The notes: generated by a model from the sequence alone, not told the origin. Positions 52,539 through 60,882 are shown, counted from the first letter of the stretch. The stretch: DNA of 64,000 nt from DAOUKH01 sp034421515 (GCA_034421515.1 DAOUKH010000061.1:1-64000); one strand, 5' to 3'. Made by a program: numbers and translations.

Positions 52539-52640
52539 GATTCCCTCCAGCCTCCGGCAAAACCGCCCAATTCTTGCATATGGTCCTGGGTGGTTCAAGG
52601 AGACCGCCCGCTTCCTTCTCCGGGAAGCCGAGTGGTGGAC

Positions 52641-52718
52641 CAGCGCCCTACGGGCGCTCGCGCGCCTGACGGCGCGCGCCCTCTCTCATTCTCTCCCAGA
52701 GGGAGAGGGGTTTAAAAG
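52641..52718. repeat. REP-like element with three successive hairpins
   Basis: Hairpins with arms GCGCCC/GGGCGC (52643-52657), GCGCGCC/GGCGCGC (52660-52677) and CTCTCCC/GGGAGAG (52691-52707), ending in GGTTTAAAAGG. It is nearly the same as the copy at 48252-48330. It occupies part of the 388-bp gap between the CoA-transferase and the Lrp regulator; the rest of the gap holds only the promoter below. Confidence 0.7.
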
Positions 52719-52835
52719 GCTCCCCCAGCCGTGGAGGGGAGACCCTGCGGCTCCCCTCGGCGATGGCAGGCGTCACGGTCTTGCCTGGCAAAGACCGATA
52801 GCGAAGCATGGGGTGGTTAACCGGCGCGACGCTTA

Positions 52836-52886
52836 TTGACGTAAAGGGTGGCCAATCGTATCCTAATCGTCGGCTTTTTTGCCGAC
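52836..52886 (+). promoter_or_regulatory. Promoter and downstream inverted repeat of the Lrp-type gene
   Basis: TTGACG (52836-52841), 17-bp spacer, TATCCT (52859-52864). Directly after it lies an inverted repeat GTCGGC-T6-GCCGAC (52869-52886) at the predicted transcription start, a possible site for self-regulation. Confidence 0.65.
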
Positions 52887-52926
52887 TGTCTCGCTTTCCG
52901 CCATTCCATGCTTCAGGAGCCCCTGC

Positions 52927-53373
52927 TTGAGAATTGACGATACCGACCGCCGCATAATCGAGCTGCTGCAGGCCGACGCCCGGCAGCCCAACGCCACCAT
53001 CGCCCGCGTGCTTGGGGTCAGCGAAGCGACGGTCCGGCGCCGCATCAAGATGATGGTCGACCAAGGCTCGCTCACCATCCGCGCCGTGCCCAACCCCAGC
53101 AGCTTCGGCCTCAACACCTCCGCCGTCATCGGCATCGACGTGCAGCCGGACGCCCTCGACGGCGTGGCGGCGGGACTCACCGCGCGCGAAGAGGTCACCT
53201 TCGTGGGTGTCTCCACCGGGCGGTACGACCTCGTCGTCAACGTCCTCGTCGGCACCCTCGACGAGCTTCGCGAGTTTCTTGAGAGTGTCATGACCAAGCT
53301 CGTCGGCGTCCGTAAGACCGAGACGCTCGTCCTGCTCGACATAAAGAAGCGCACCTTCGGCCGGGTGACCTAG
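52927..53373 (+). CDS. Lrp/AsnC-family transcriptional regulator
   Basis: 148 aa. AsnC-type winged HTH (about 1-55; DDTDRRIIELLQADARQPN, LGVSEATVRRRI) and RAM ligand-binding domain (about 65-145). The start is TTG 52927, with AGGAG seven bases upstream; a second TTG at 52879 lacks a ribosome site. Such proteins form octamers or discs and respond to amino acids or other small molecules. Possible targets are its own promoter and the divergent CoA-transferase gene. Confidence 0.9.
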   Translation: MRIDDTDRRIIELLQADARQPNATIARVLGVSEATVRRRIKMMVDQGSLTIRAVPNPSSFGLNTSAVIGIDVQPDALDGVAAGLTAREEVTFVGVSTGRYDLVVNVLVGTLDELREFLESVMTKLVGVRKTETLVLLDIKKRTFGRVT

Positions 53374-53405
53374 CCCTCGGCCACGAGCGCCCGATCCCTA
53401 CATCC

Positions 53406-54305
53406 CTACGACAAGTCGAGTCCGCCGAGCCACCGCGCCAGCTCGCGTCCGATGCGGTGCGGGTGGTCCTCTTGGAGGAAGTGTACCCCCGCGCCGAGGT
53501 GCACCGCCTCGATGTTCGCGACGTTCGACCGCAGCCATTCGACCATCGGCGCCTGACCTAGCCCGCCGGGCGTCGCGTGGAAGAGCAGCATCGGGGTCCG
53601 GGTGGCGGCGAGCCATTCGTTGACGGCGGTCATGGCGGCGGCGGTGTCCGCGGGTTCGCCCTCGATTGGGATCTCGCGGGGCCACTGCCACAACACCCGT
53701 CGCGCGGCCTCGTCGTCATACGGGGCGCTGTAACGGCGGAGCTCTTCATCGGTCAGCGTCCGCACCACGCCCCCCGGAAGGACCTTCTCGAAGAAGACGT
53801 TTCCTTTCACGATCAGGTCCCAGCCGGCGTCGCCGCGCCACGCCCGCAGGGTTTCGCGGAAGTCGCCGGGGATGTCGTTCCAGGAGGCGATGGGCATGAA
53901 CATGGAGCCGAGCAGCGCCACGGCCCGCACGTTGGACTCGTTTTGCCGCGCGTAGTGCAAGCCGACCTTGGAGCCCCAGTCGTGCATGACCAGCGTGAGG
54001 CCGCGCAGGCCGAGGGAGGCGATGAAGCCTTCGACGTAGCGGGCGTGATCGAAGAAGCGGCACAGGGCGCCGGGCTTCTCCGACATGCCCATGCCGGCAA
54101 GGTCGAGGGCCACGCAGCGGAAGCGTGGAGCGAGGTGCGGAATGATGTTCCGCCAGATGTAGGACCAGGTTGGGCTGCCATGGAGAAAGAGCACCGGCGG
54201 CCCGGCCCCTTCATCGACGTAGTGCAGGCGCACGTTGTCGACGGACGCGTAACGAGACTGAAAAGGAAAGTCGGCGGAGATCGGCTCCGGGGGCGCGTCG
54301 GGCAT
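53406..54305 (-). CDS. Haloalkane dehalogenase-like a/b hydrolase
   Basis: 299 aa, aligning along its whole length with DhaA/LinB-type (HLD-II) dehalogenases: HGSPTWSYIWRNIIPHLAP, nucleophile Asp109 and halide Trp110 in VMHDWGSKVG, IPIEGEPAD and the catalytic His in HFLQEDHPHRIG. Two key places differ. The halide-binding Asn of HGNPT is Ser44, and the position of the DhaA catalytic Glu (Glu130) holds Ser (in LLGSMFMPI). It could be a dehalogenase with a moved acid, or a hydrolase with another substrate such as an epoxide or fluoroacetate-like compound. Confidence 0.85.
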   Translation of the reverse strand: MPDAPPEPISADFPFQSRYASVDNVRLHYVDEGAGPPVLFLHGSPTWSYIWRNIIPHLAPRFRCVALDLAGMGMSEKPGALCRFFDHARYVEGFIASLGLRGLTLVMHDWGSKVGLHYARQNESNVRAVALLGSMFMPIASWNDIPGDFRETLRAWRGDAGWDLIVKGNVFFEKVLPGGVVRTLTDEELRRYSAPYDDEAARRVLWQWPREIPIEGEPADTAAAMTAVNEWLAATRTPMLLFHATPGGLGQAPMVEWLRSNVANIEAVHLGAGVHFLQEDHPHRIGRELARWLGGLDLS

Positions 54306-54317
54306 GGCGGGGGACAG

Positions 54318-54344
54318 TATAATCGGCGGGGTACCCCGAGGAGG
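54318..54344 (+). promoter_or_regulatory. -10 box, GGGGTACCCC palindrome and ribosome site before the NCS2 gene
   Basis: TATAAT at 54318-54323, the palindrome GGGGTACCCC at 54328-54337 (at the predicted transcript start) and GAGGAGG at 54338-54344, six bases before GTG 54350. Confidence 0.55.
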
Positions 54345-54349
54345 CCTTC

Positions 54350-56119
54350 GTGACCGAGGCCCCGGCTTCCGACAATCCCCGCTACGAGGCGAACGAGAAG
54401 GCGCCTTGGCTCCTCTCCCTGGGGCTGGGCCTACAGTTCAGCCTCATCGCCTCCGCCACCCTCCTGATCACACCCGTGATCGTCGCCAACGCATCGGGAG
54501 GGGGCGAGTCCTACCTGGTGTGGATGGTCTTCGCCTCGCTGCTCGCCGTCGGGGCGGCGACCTTGGTGCAAGTATGGCGGCTGGGGCCGATCGGGGCCGG
54601 TACCGTCCTGCCGTTCTTCACCGCGGCTTTCTCGATCCCGTTCTGCATCACGGCGCTGGTGGACGGCGGTCCAGCGACGTTGACGACGTTGATCCTCGCC
54701 GCGGCGATCGTCCAGCTCATCATCTCCCGGTGGCTGTTCATTCTGCGGCGCATCGTCACCCCGACCGTTGGCGGAACGGTGATGATGATCCTCTCGATCA
54801 CCCTAGCCTCTGTCGTCTTCGGCCTCCTGAACGAGGCCTCGCTAGAGGAGCCGACGGCGGCGCCGTTGACCGCCCTGACGACGCTGGTCATCGTGGGCGC
54901 CCTCACCCTTCGCGGCACCGCCGTGTGGCGCCTCTGGGCTCCGGTGATCGGCATCGTGGCCGGCTGCGGCGTCGCCGCGGCCTTCGGCATCTATGACGCC
55001 CAGCGTGTGATCGATGCTCCCTGGATCGGCCTACCAAGCGAGTGGCCGGGGCTGGAGCTCGACTTCGGGACCGCCTTCTGGACGCTGCTCCCGGGGTTCT
55101 TTTTCCTCGGCGTGATCAGCGCCATCCAGGCCAATGGCGAGGGCATCGCGCTCCAGCGCGTGGCGCACCGCGAGGACCGGGCGGTCGACTTCCGGGAGGT
55201 GCAAGGCGCGATCTCGGGGTCCGGTGCGGCCAATCTCTTTGCCGGTGTCGCGGGCGGGGTCCCAACCGCCATCAATCCGGGCATCGTCTCGTTTATCCAG
55301 ATCACCGGTGTCGCCTCCCGGCGGGTCGGCTACGTCATCGGGGTGATCTTCATCGCGCTGGCGTTTTTCCCGAAGTTGACGGGACTGCTCAGCACCATAC
55401 CCGGTCCGGTCATGACGGGGTACCTCATCCTGGTGACGGGAACCCTCATGGTGTCGGGAATGCAGACGGTCGTCATGACCGAGCAGAACAAGCAGAAGGT
55501 CGTCGCGGCGGGCGTCGCGTTTTGGATCGGCGCGGCGTTCCAGTTCAAGCTGTTTGCTCTGCCAAGCCTCGGACCGGTGTGGCAGGGCCTGCTCCAAAGC
55601 GGCATCACCACCGGCGGCATCGCCGTGCTCGCGATGATCCTCTTCCTGGAGCTTTCCCACCCCCGCCGCATGCGGTTCGAGTCGGAACTGGACAGCAGCG
55701 TCTTGCCCGAGCTCAACGAATTCGTCGAGAAGTTTGCCCGCAGCCGGGGCTGGGACTCCACGATGAAAGACCGGCTGAGCGCCGTCGCGGAAGAGACGCT
55801 CCTGACGCTCGCCCCGCTGGACCTGACCCTCGACCTGGATGCGGAGGAGGACGAGATGGATGAGGAAGGGGGGCGACGGTTAGTCGTGCTGGCGGCGAGC
55901 GAGGGCCCGGTGGCGGAGATGGAGTTCATCGGCGGCGACAGCGGAGAGGGAAACCTGGAAGACCGCATCCGTCAGCTCCAGCAGCATGACGAAGAGACGC
56001 CGATGGAGCAGGAAGTCTCGCTCAAGCTGCTGCGGCGGTACGCATCGTCGGTGCGGCACCAGCAGTTTGAGGGGACCGACATCATCACCGTCCGCGTCGG
56101 CCCGCCGGGGACGCGGTAG
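54350..56119 (+). CDS. NCS2-family (uracil/xanthine) permease with C-terminal GHKL-like domain
   Basis: 589 aa. Residues about 15-435 form a nucleobase:cation symporter-2 core with about 14 helices: GPIGAGTVLPFF, a family Glu region GVISAIQANGEGIALQRVA, and NPGIVSFIQITGVASRRVGY (the QxTGVxSR-type NCS2 signature). From about 437 a soluble domain follows that is not part of NCS2: SSVLPELNEFVEKFARSRGW, then RLSAVAEETLLTLAPLD, a strand-rich section and ITVRVGPPG at the end. Its helix-then-EExLL pattern is like the N-box helix of anti-sigma/histidine-kinase-type ATPases, but the Asn and G-boxes are not clear. A regulatory role is inferred. Confidence 0.85.
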   Translation: MTEAPASDNPRYEANEKAPWLLSLGLGLQFSLIASATLLITPVIVANASGGGESYLVWMVFASLLAVGAATLVQVWRLGPIGAGTVLPFFTAAFSIPFCITALVDGGPATLTTLILAAAIVQLIISRWLFILRRIVTPTVGGTVMMILSITLASVVFGLLNEASLEEPTAAPLTALTTLVIVGALTLRGTAVWRLWAPVIGIVAGCGVAAAFGIYDAQRVIDAPWIGLPSEWPGLELDFGTAFWTLLPGFFFLGVISAIQANGEGIALQRVAHREDRAVDFREVQGAISGSGAANLFAGVAGGVPTAINPGIVSFIQITGVASRRVGYVIGVIFIALAFFPKLTGLLSTIPGPVMTGYLILVTGTLMVSGMQTVVMTEQNKQKVVAAGVAFWIGAAFQFKLFALPSLGPVWQGLLQSGITTGGIAVLAMILFLELSHPRRMRFESELDSSVLPELNEFVEKFARSRGWDSTMKDRLSAVAEETLLTLAPLDLTLDLDAEEDEMDEEGGRRLVVLAASEGPVAEMEFIGGDSGEGNLEDRIRQLQQHDEETPMEQEVSLKLLRRYASSVRHQQFEGTDIITVRVGPPGTR

Positions 56120-56149
56120 GCGCCGCGGGCGAAAGGACTGAAGCCGACG

Positions 56150-56830
56150 TTGGACGCCGTACCGGTCGAAGCCGTGGTCTTCGACCTCGACAACACCCTG
56201 CTCGATAGGACGGCCCTCTTCGCCGGCGTGGCAGAGGCCTTCTACGACGAGTACCTCGCCGCCAGGGATGCCGTGACGCGGGCCGAGGCGCTCGACTTGA
56301 TGGTCCTCTGGGACGAAGACGGCTACGGCGACCGCCAAGCGATGCGCAAGCGGTGGCTTACCCAGTGGCCTGGCACCGGCCTGGACGACGCATCGCTGGC
56401 CGCGTGGTACGGCTCGGCGATGGACCGCCTCGCGAGGCCGGATGCCGAGGTCAACGTCATGCTGGCCGAACTCAACGAGCGTGGGATGCCGTGGGGCATC
56501 GTCACCAACGGCGACTCGGACCGCCAGCGCGGCAAGTGCCGAGGGGCGGGCCTCGACCGGCTGGCGCGGTTCATCATCGTCTCCGGAGAGATGGGTTACG
56601 AGAAGCCCGACCAGAGGATATTCCGGGATGCGCTCGAAGCGACCGGGCTCACGACCCCGGAGCGGGTCCTTTTCGTCGGCGACACGCCGACAGCTGACAT
56701 CGACGGCGCCAAGCGCTTCGGCATGCAGGCCGCCTGGGTCAGACGCGGCCGGGACTATCCGGCGGGTCTGCAACCCCCGGACCACATCCTTGATCATGTG
56801 ACCGAGGTGCGGGGTGTTCTGGGGCTATAG
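56150..56830 (+). CDS. HAD-superfamily hydrolase
   Basis: 226 aa with a TTG start. HAD motif I FDLDNTLLD (nucleophile and acid Asp), motif II IVTNGD, motif III Lys in GYEKPDQRIF and motif IV GDTPTADIDGA. The helical cap is of C1 type. It is a phosphatase of the pyrimidine 5'-nucleotidase (YjjG)/haloacid dehalogenase-like group, and a nucleotide substrate would fit the permease 30 bases upstream. Confidence 0.88.
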   Translation: MDAVPVEAVVFDLDNTLLDRTALFAGVAEAFYDEYLAARDAVTRAEALDLMVLWDEDGYGDRQAMRKRWLTQWPGTGLDDASLAAWYGSAMDRLARPDAEVNVMLAELNERGMPWGIVTNGDSDRQRGKCRGAGLDRLARFIIVSGEMGYEKPDQRIFRDALEATGLTTPERVLFVGDTPTADIDGAKRFGMQAAWVRRGRDYPAGLQPPDHILDHVTEVRGVLGL

Positions 56831-56919
56831 CCTCCGCCCCGGCCCGATGTGCTAGCATTGCGCCCGGCTTGCGACGGCAGGCCGGCGAGGCCATCATCAA
56901 CTCCATCGAGGAGGCCAGA

Positions 56920-57231
56920 ATGCAAGAGCCCATGACCAAGTACGGCTGGACCATTGGCGTGATCGTGACGGGCCTCAACACGATCGGGGCCATCGCGTTG
57001 GGCGGCTTCAACGCCATCGGCTTCCTTGCCTTGAGTGTCTTGAACGCGGTGGGGTTGGTGACTATCTCCCCGGTCAATGCGGTGGGCATGATCGCGATTG
57101 GCGGCGTCAACGCGGTCGGCGTCGTCGCGATCGGCGGGATTAACGCGATTGGGGTTGTCGCGATCGGCGGCCTCAACGCGGATGGCGTGATCGCGGTCGG
57201 CGGACAGCGCGTCAAGAGCCTGGTGTCCTAG
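56920..57231 (+). CDS. Small protein made of seven 11-residue repeats
   Basis: 103 aa from ATG 56920, with GAGGAGG at 56908-56914. After a short N-terminus (MQEPMTKYGWTIGVIVTGL), seven units of 11 residues follow with consensus N-A-(V/I)-G-V-(V/I)-A-I-G-G-(V/I/L). The first is NTIGAIALGGF and the last NADGVIAVGGQ. There are no charged residues inside the first six units. The regular Asn, Gly and aliphatic pattern suggests a beta-solenoid or amyloid-like ladder, or a very hydrophobic membrane-associated structure. No enzymatic motif. Confidence 0.75.
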   Translation: MQEPMTKYGWTIGVIVTGLNTIGAIALGGFNAIGFLALSVLNAVGLVTISPVNAVGMIAIGGVNAVGVVAIGGINAIGVVAIGGLNADGVIAVGGQRVKSLVS

Positions 57232-57263
57232 CGTCCGAGCGAGGCGGGTCGAGGAGTGCGGCG

Positions 57264-58115
57264 TTGAAGCACGCGTACGCGGCGACGCCGATGGGGCAGA
57301 TCCATTACGCCGAGGCGGGCGGCGGGAAGGCGCCGCCGCTGGTGCTGCTCCACGCCAGCCCCCGGTCGTCGCGGGTCTACGCGAGCCTTATGCCCTTGTT
57401 GGCCGGGGAGCGCCGGGTCTTGGCGATGGACACGCTGGGGTCGGGGGGCTCCGATCCATTGCCGCCCTCGGTGACGATGCACGATCTGGGGCGCAGCGTC
57501 ACCGGATTCCTCGACGCGTTGGGGATCGAGCGTGCGCACGTCTTCGGGGTACATACGGGGAACAAGATCGCGGCCGCGCTCGCCGCGGGGTGGCCCGAGC
57601 GTGTCGCCAAGCTGGTCCTGTGCGGCGAGACGCACAGCATCGTGGTGACAAAGGAAGCGCGGGACGCCGCCATCCACGCCATCGTCGACCGCTACTTCAC
57701 CGGCGATGCCGAATCGGAACAGGCGGCCCTGCTCGCCGATTGGACAGCAGGCTTCACCAATCTGACCGGCGTGTGGTGGCACGAAGAGGTGCTGGCGTCG
57801 CGCGGACTCTCCGCCGAGACGCTGCGAGTCCTGGAAGCCCGCGCCATCGACTTCCTCCAGGCCCGCGCCGGCCTGGGGCCGCTCTACGACGCCAACTTCT
57901 CGTTCGACTTCGGCGAGGCGGTGCGGCGTATTCCCAACCGGACGCTGGTAATCGAGTTGGCGAAGGCGGACGAGGCCCACCTCGGCAGGCAGGGCACGGC
58001 GGTCGTCGAGCGGCTCGCCGACGGCGTACTCGCGACACTGGACGACACCGGCGCCGAGGTGATCGAGTTCGAGCCCCGGCGCATCGCGGACGTCATCCTG
58101 CCGTTCCTCCGCTGA
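57264..58115 (+). CDS. a/b-hydrolase-fold protein with His at the nucleophile elbow
   Basis: 283 aa from TTG 57264. Fold features: LVLLHASPRSSRVYASLMP (oxyanion region), LAMDTLGSGGSD, a cap region (about 125-215) and a final IEFEPRRIADVILPFL. At the elbow, where hydrolases carry G-x-Ser-x-G, it reads G95-V-His97-T-G99. The C-terminal catalytic His is not obvious. It probably belongs to a group that lost or changed the catalytic triad; function unknown. Confidence 0.8.
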   Translation: MKHAYAATPMGQIHYAEAGGGKAPPLVLLHASPRSSRVYASLMPLLAGERRVLAMDTLGSGGSDPLPPSVTMHDLGRSVTGFLDALGIERAHVFGVHTGNKIAAALAAGWPERVAKLVLCGETHSIVVTKEARDAAIHAIVDRYFTGDAESEQAALLADWTAGFTNLTGVWWHEEVLASRGLSAETLRVLEARAIDFLQARAGLGPLYDANFSFDFGEAVRRIPNRTLVIELAKADEAHLGRQGTAVVERLADGVLATLDDTGAEVIEFEPRRIADVILPFLR

Positions 58116-58219
58116 TCGGGAGCACCATCCGCCCGGAGATGCGGGCCGGTATGCTATCCTCCCCGCAGGACGCCGCCTTGACCCGGTGAGAGAAGGCTGC
58201 GCCGTTCTTTGCAATCGAG

Positions 58220-59629
58220 GTGCCTATCGTGGACCGTCAAGATTTCTGGTTCCCCGCTGAGCTCGAGAGCCTGGGCACGCCCCCCACGGGGACGCGAGCG
58301 GGACAATTTCTCTTTCTCTCGGGGCAGGCCCCCCGCAATCTGGAGACCGGCAAGGTCATCCGGAAGCTCCCCGATCTGCCCGACGACGTGGTCGAGGGGC
58401 TCCGGTCGTGGGGCGTGCACGGCGACGGCCGCGAGGGCCCGATCAACGCGCAGACATGGCAGGTCTACCAGAACCTGTCGCAAATCCTGGAGTCGCAGGG
58501 GTCGTCGCTGGAGCACGTCGTGCGGCAGCGGCTGTACCTGACGGACTGGCGCGACATCCGCAACGCCGAACGGGTAATGCACACCTTCTTCCCCGGCGAA
58601 AAGCCGGCGACGACCATCGCCCGCATGACCGACAACGGCTACCACGAGGACTACCGCATCGTCGTCGAGATCGTCGCGATCGTGCCGGAAGAGGGCGGCC
58701 TCACCACGACCGCGGTGCACGTGCCCGGGCTGGAAAAGGTCTGCCCGCCGTACCCGCAGGGGGTCCGTGTCGGCGATCTGCTGTTCACCTCGGGGCTGTA
58801 CGGGGTCGACCCGGAGACGGGCCGCGTGCCCACCCGGCTGGCCGAGGTGGACGATGAGGCCGCCGCGTTCCTGACGAGCGGCAGCTACCACATCGATATC
58901 TCGCTCGAAGCGTTCAAGGCGCAGATGGCGCTGGTCCGCTCCCACACGAAGCGGCTGCTGGAGAGCCAGGGCGCGTCGATGACCGATCTGCTACGCAACA
59001 ACCTGTGCACCAGCGTGGGGATGGTGGACGTCGGCGTGTTCGTGCCGCTCTACGCGTACGACAACCCGGACCCGGGAACGGCGCCTACGATCACGGGCTT
59101 CACCATGGGCGCGGGGCGTCTGAGCGGCGACCCCGACGCAATGGGAGTCATGGACTCGGTGGCCGTCGTCCCCGGCGGCGAGTGGGAGAAGATCGGCAAG
59201 ACCTATCCCGAGATTGTCAGCGGGCCGATTCCGATGACCCAGCAGGCGGGGCCGCTGATCTTCCTGACCGGCTACTCGGGGCGCGACCAGGCGAACTTCC
59301 CCATCGTGACGTTCGACCAGCTCCGCGACCACGGCAAGCTCATGGGCTTGGGGCATTTCGACGACCCCGAGTCGGAGACGATGATGTGCCAGGCGTGGCA
59401 CATCTACCGCACCTACCAGCGGCTGCTGACGGAGGCGGGATCGGACATATCGCGGGTGGTGCACCAGGTGCTCTACCTCGTGGACGTATCGAAGCTCGGC
59501 GCCCTGGAGCGCGTCGCCAGGGTCATCTACGACGGCAAGGTGCCGCCGACGACGGTGATCGGGGCCGACGAGATCGGGCCATACCCTGAGCTGCAACTGG
59601 AAATCGACGTCGTCGCGATTCCCTCGTAA
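58220..59629 (+). CDS. Triple-domain RidA/YjgF-family protein
   Basis: 469 aa from GTG 58220. Three Rid-type domains in a row: about 18-155 (FLFLSGQAPRN ... VRQRLYLTDWRDI), about 170-310 (LLFTSGLYGVDPETG) and about 335-468 (LIFLTGYSG ... VVHQVLYLVDVSKLG). RidA proteins are trimers that hydrolyse reactive enamines/imines; one chain with three domains could form the trimer alone. The catalytic Arg in the R-x-(T/Y)-L strand is kept as VRQRLYL in domain 1 but not clearly in domain 3. Followed by a peptidase gene 36 bases later. Confidence 0.8.
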   Translation: MPIVDRQDFWFPAELESLGTPPTGTRAGQFLFLSGQAPRNLETGKVIRKLPDLPDDVVEGLRSWGVHGDGREGPINAQTWQVYQNLSQILESQGSSLEHVVRQRLYLTDWRDIRNAERVMHTFFPGEKPATTIARMTDNGYHEDYRIVVEIVAIVPEEGGLTTTAVHVPGLEKVCPPYPQGVRVGDLLFTSGLYGVDPETGRVPTRLAEVDDEAAAFLTSGSYHIDISLEAFKAQMALVRSHTKRLLESQGASMTDLLRNNLCTSVGMVDVGVFVPLYAYDNPDPGTAPTITGFTMGAGRLSGDPDAMGVMDSVAVVPGGEWEKIGKTYPEIVSGPIPMTQQAGPLIFLTGYSGRDQANFPIVTFDQLRDHGKLMGLGHFDDPESETMMCQAWHIYRTYQRLLTEAGSDISRVVHQVLYLVDVSKLGALERVARVIYDGKVPPTTVIGADEIGPYPELQLEIDVVAIPS

Positions 59630-59665
59630 CCCGCGCCGGCCTAGTCCCGCAACAGGAGGAAAGCC

Positions 59666-60877
59666 ATGTTGATGAACCGAGAGCGCACCAGCAAGTTCCT
59701 GCAGGAGCTCGGCGTCGAAGCCGCCGTATTGAGCGGAGGGCCGAATTTCAACTACGCGGCGGGCTGGGGCTCGGACGCGCACCTGTGGGGCGGCGGGCCG
59801 TTCGCCATCGTGCCCGCCGACCAAAAAGATGAGATCACGCTGATCATCGCCAACCACGAGCTGCCCTTCGTGTGGCGTGACGCCGACTTCAAGCCGAATC
59901 TGCGGACGGTGGGGCGCGAGGTGGAGCCGGTCGTGCCGAGCTCGGACTACAAGCCGCTGCCGCAGGAGGAGCGCTACCTTGCCGCCTACGAGGAAGGGCG
60001 CAAGAAGAACTACGAGGACCGCATGGAGGCGCTGGCGGACACGCTTTCCGACTTGGGCCTCTCCAACGCCTATCTGGGCTTCGACGACGTGCGCGTGGCG
60101 CAGCAGCTCGAACGCATGAACGCCTTCACCGGCACCTATGAAGACGTCGTCCAGACCTTTCGCTACATCCGCTCGGTCAAGTCGCCGCACGAGATCGAGA
60201 TCATCCGCAAGGCGAACGAGGCGAACCTCCGCGGCATCGAGGACGTCGTGATCGCGCTGCGGGAGGGGGCGCCGTTCAACGAGGCGCTCATCCAGCATGA
60301 CATCCGCCTGGCCAAGGAGAACGCGATGCGGAGCGTTCCATCGCGCATCAGCGGCGTGGGCCGGATGGGGATGGCGCTCTTCCAGCGCCAGGACTACGAG
60401 GGCTACCAGATGCAGCCCGGCGACCTCGTCCGCTTCGACTTCGAGGGGACGTACGAGCGCTACTGGACCGACCTGGGCAGGACGTGCTCAGTCGGCGAGC
60501 CGAGCGCCAAGGCGAAGCAGTACTACGAGGGCATGCTCGCGGGCCGCGAGGCGGCGATGGAGGCCATGCGGCCGGGCGCGAGGGCGTCGGAGGTCTGCCG
60601 CATCGCCGTCGAGGCGATCCAGAAGAACGGTTGCCCGGAGTACGTCACCGGCAAGGGGCTCTGCATGTTCCACGTGATCGGCCTGGAGCTGTACGAGCAG
60701 TGGTGCTGGTACCCCCACGGCGACTTCACGCTCGAAGAGGACATGACGATCAACTTCGAGTCGCCCTTCTTCGAGATGGGATTCGGCGGGATGCAGCTCG
60801 AAGACACCTACCTCATCAAGAAGGACGCCCCCGTCGACCTTTCGGGCACGCTTACCCGCGACATCATGATCATCTAG
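59666..60877 (+). CDS. M24-family (Xaa-Pro aminopeptidase/creatinase-like) metallohydrolase
   Basis: 403 aa from ATG 59666 with AGGAGG upstream. N-terminal creatinase domain (about 1-150; LSGGPNFNYAAGWG) and pita-bread domain (about 165-400). Metal ligands are seen: Asp in RFDFEGTYERYWTDLGRT, His in MFHVIGLELYEQ, Glu in NFESPFFEMGFGG and Glu in MQLEDTYLI. It cleaves Xaa-Pro dipeptides or a related C-N bond such as creatine. It forms a likely operon with the triple-Rid gene. Confidence 0.9.
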   Translation: MLMNRERTSKFLQELGVEAAVLSGGPNFNYAAGWGSDAHLWGGGPFAIVPADQKDEITLIIANHELPFVWRDADFKPNLRTVGREVEPVVPSSDYKPLPQEERYLAAYEEGRKKNYEDRMEALADTLSDLGLSNAYLGFDDVRVAQQLERMNAFTGTYEDVVQTFRYIRSVKSPHEIEIIRKANEANLRGIEDVVIALREGAPFNEALIQHDIRLAKENAMRSVPSRISGVGRMGMALFQRQDYEGYQMQPGDLVRFDFEGTYERYWTDLGRTCSVGEPSAKAKQYYEGMLAGREAAMEAMRPGARASEVCRIAVEAIQKNGCPEYVTGKGLCMFHVIGLELYEQWCWYPHGDFTLEEDMTINFESPFFEMGFGGMQLEDTYLIKKDAPVDLSGTLTRDIMII

Positions 60878-60882
60878 CTGGG

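Noticed and set aside
54304..54996. 230-codon frame overlapping the start of the NCS2 permease
   Set aside because: It is an Arg/Gly-rich shadow of the real permease in another frame, with no membrane or domain motif.
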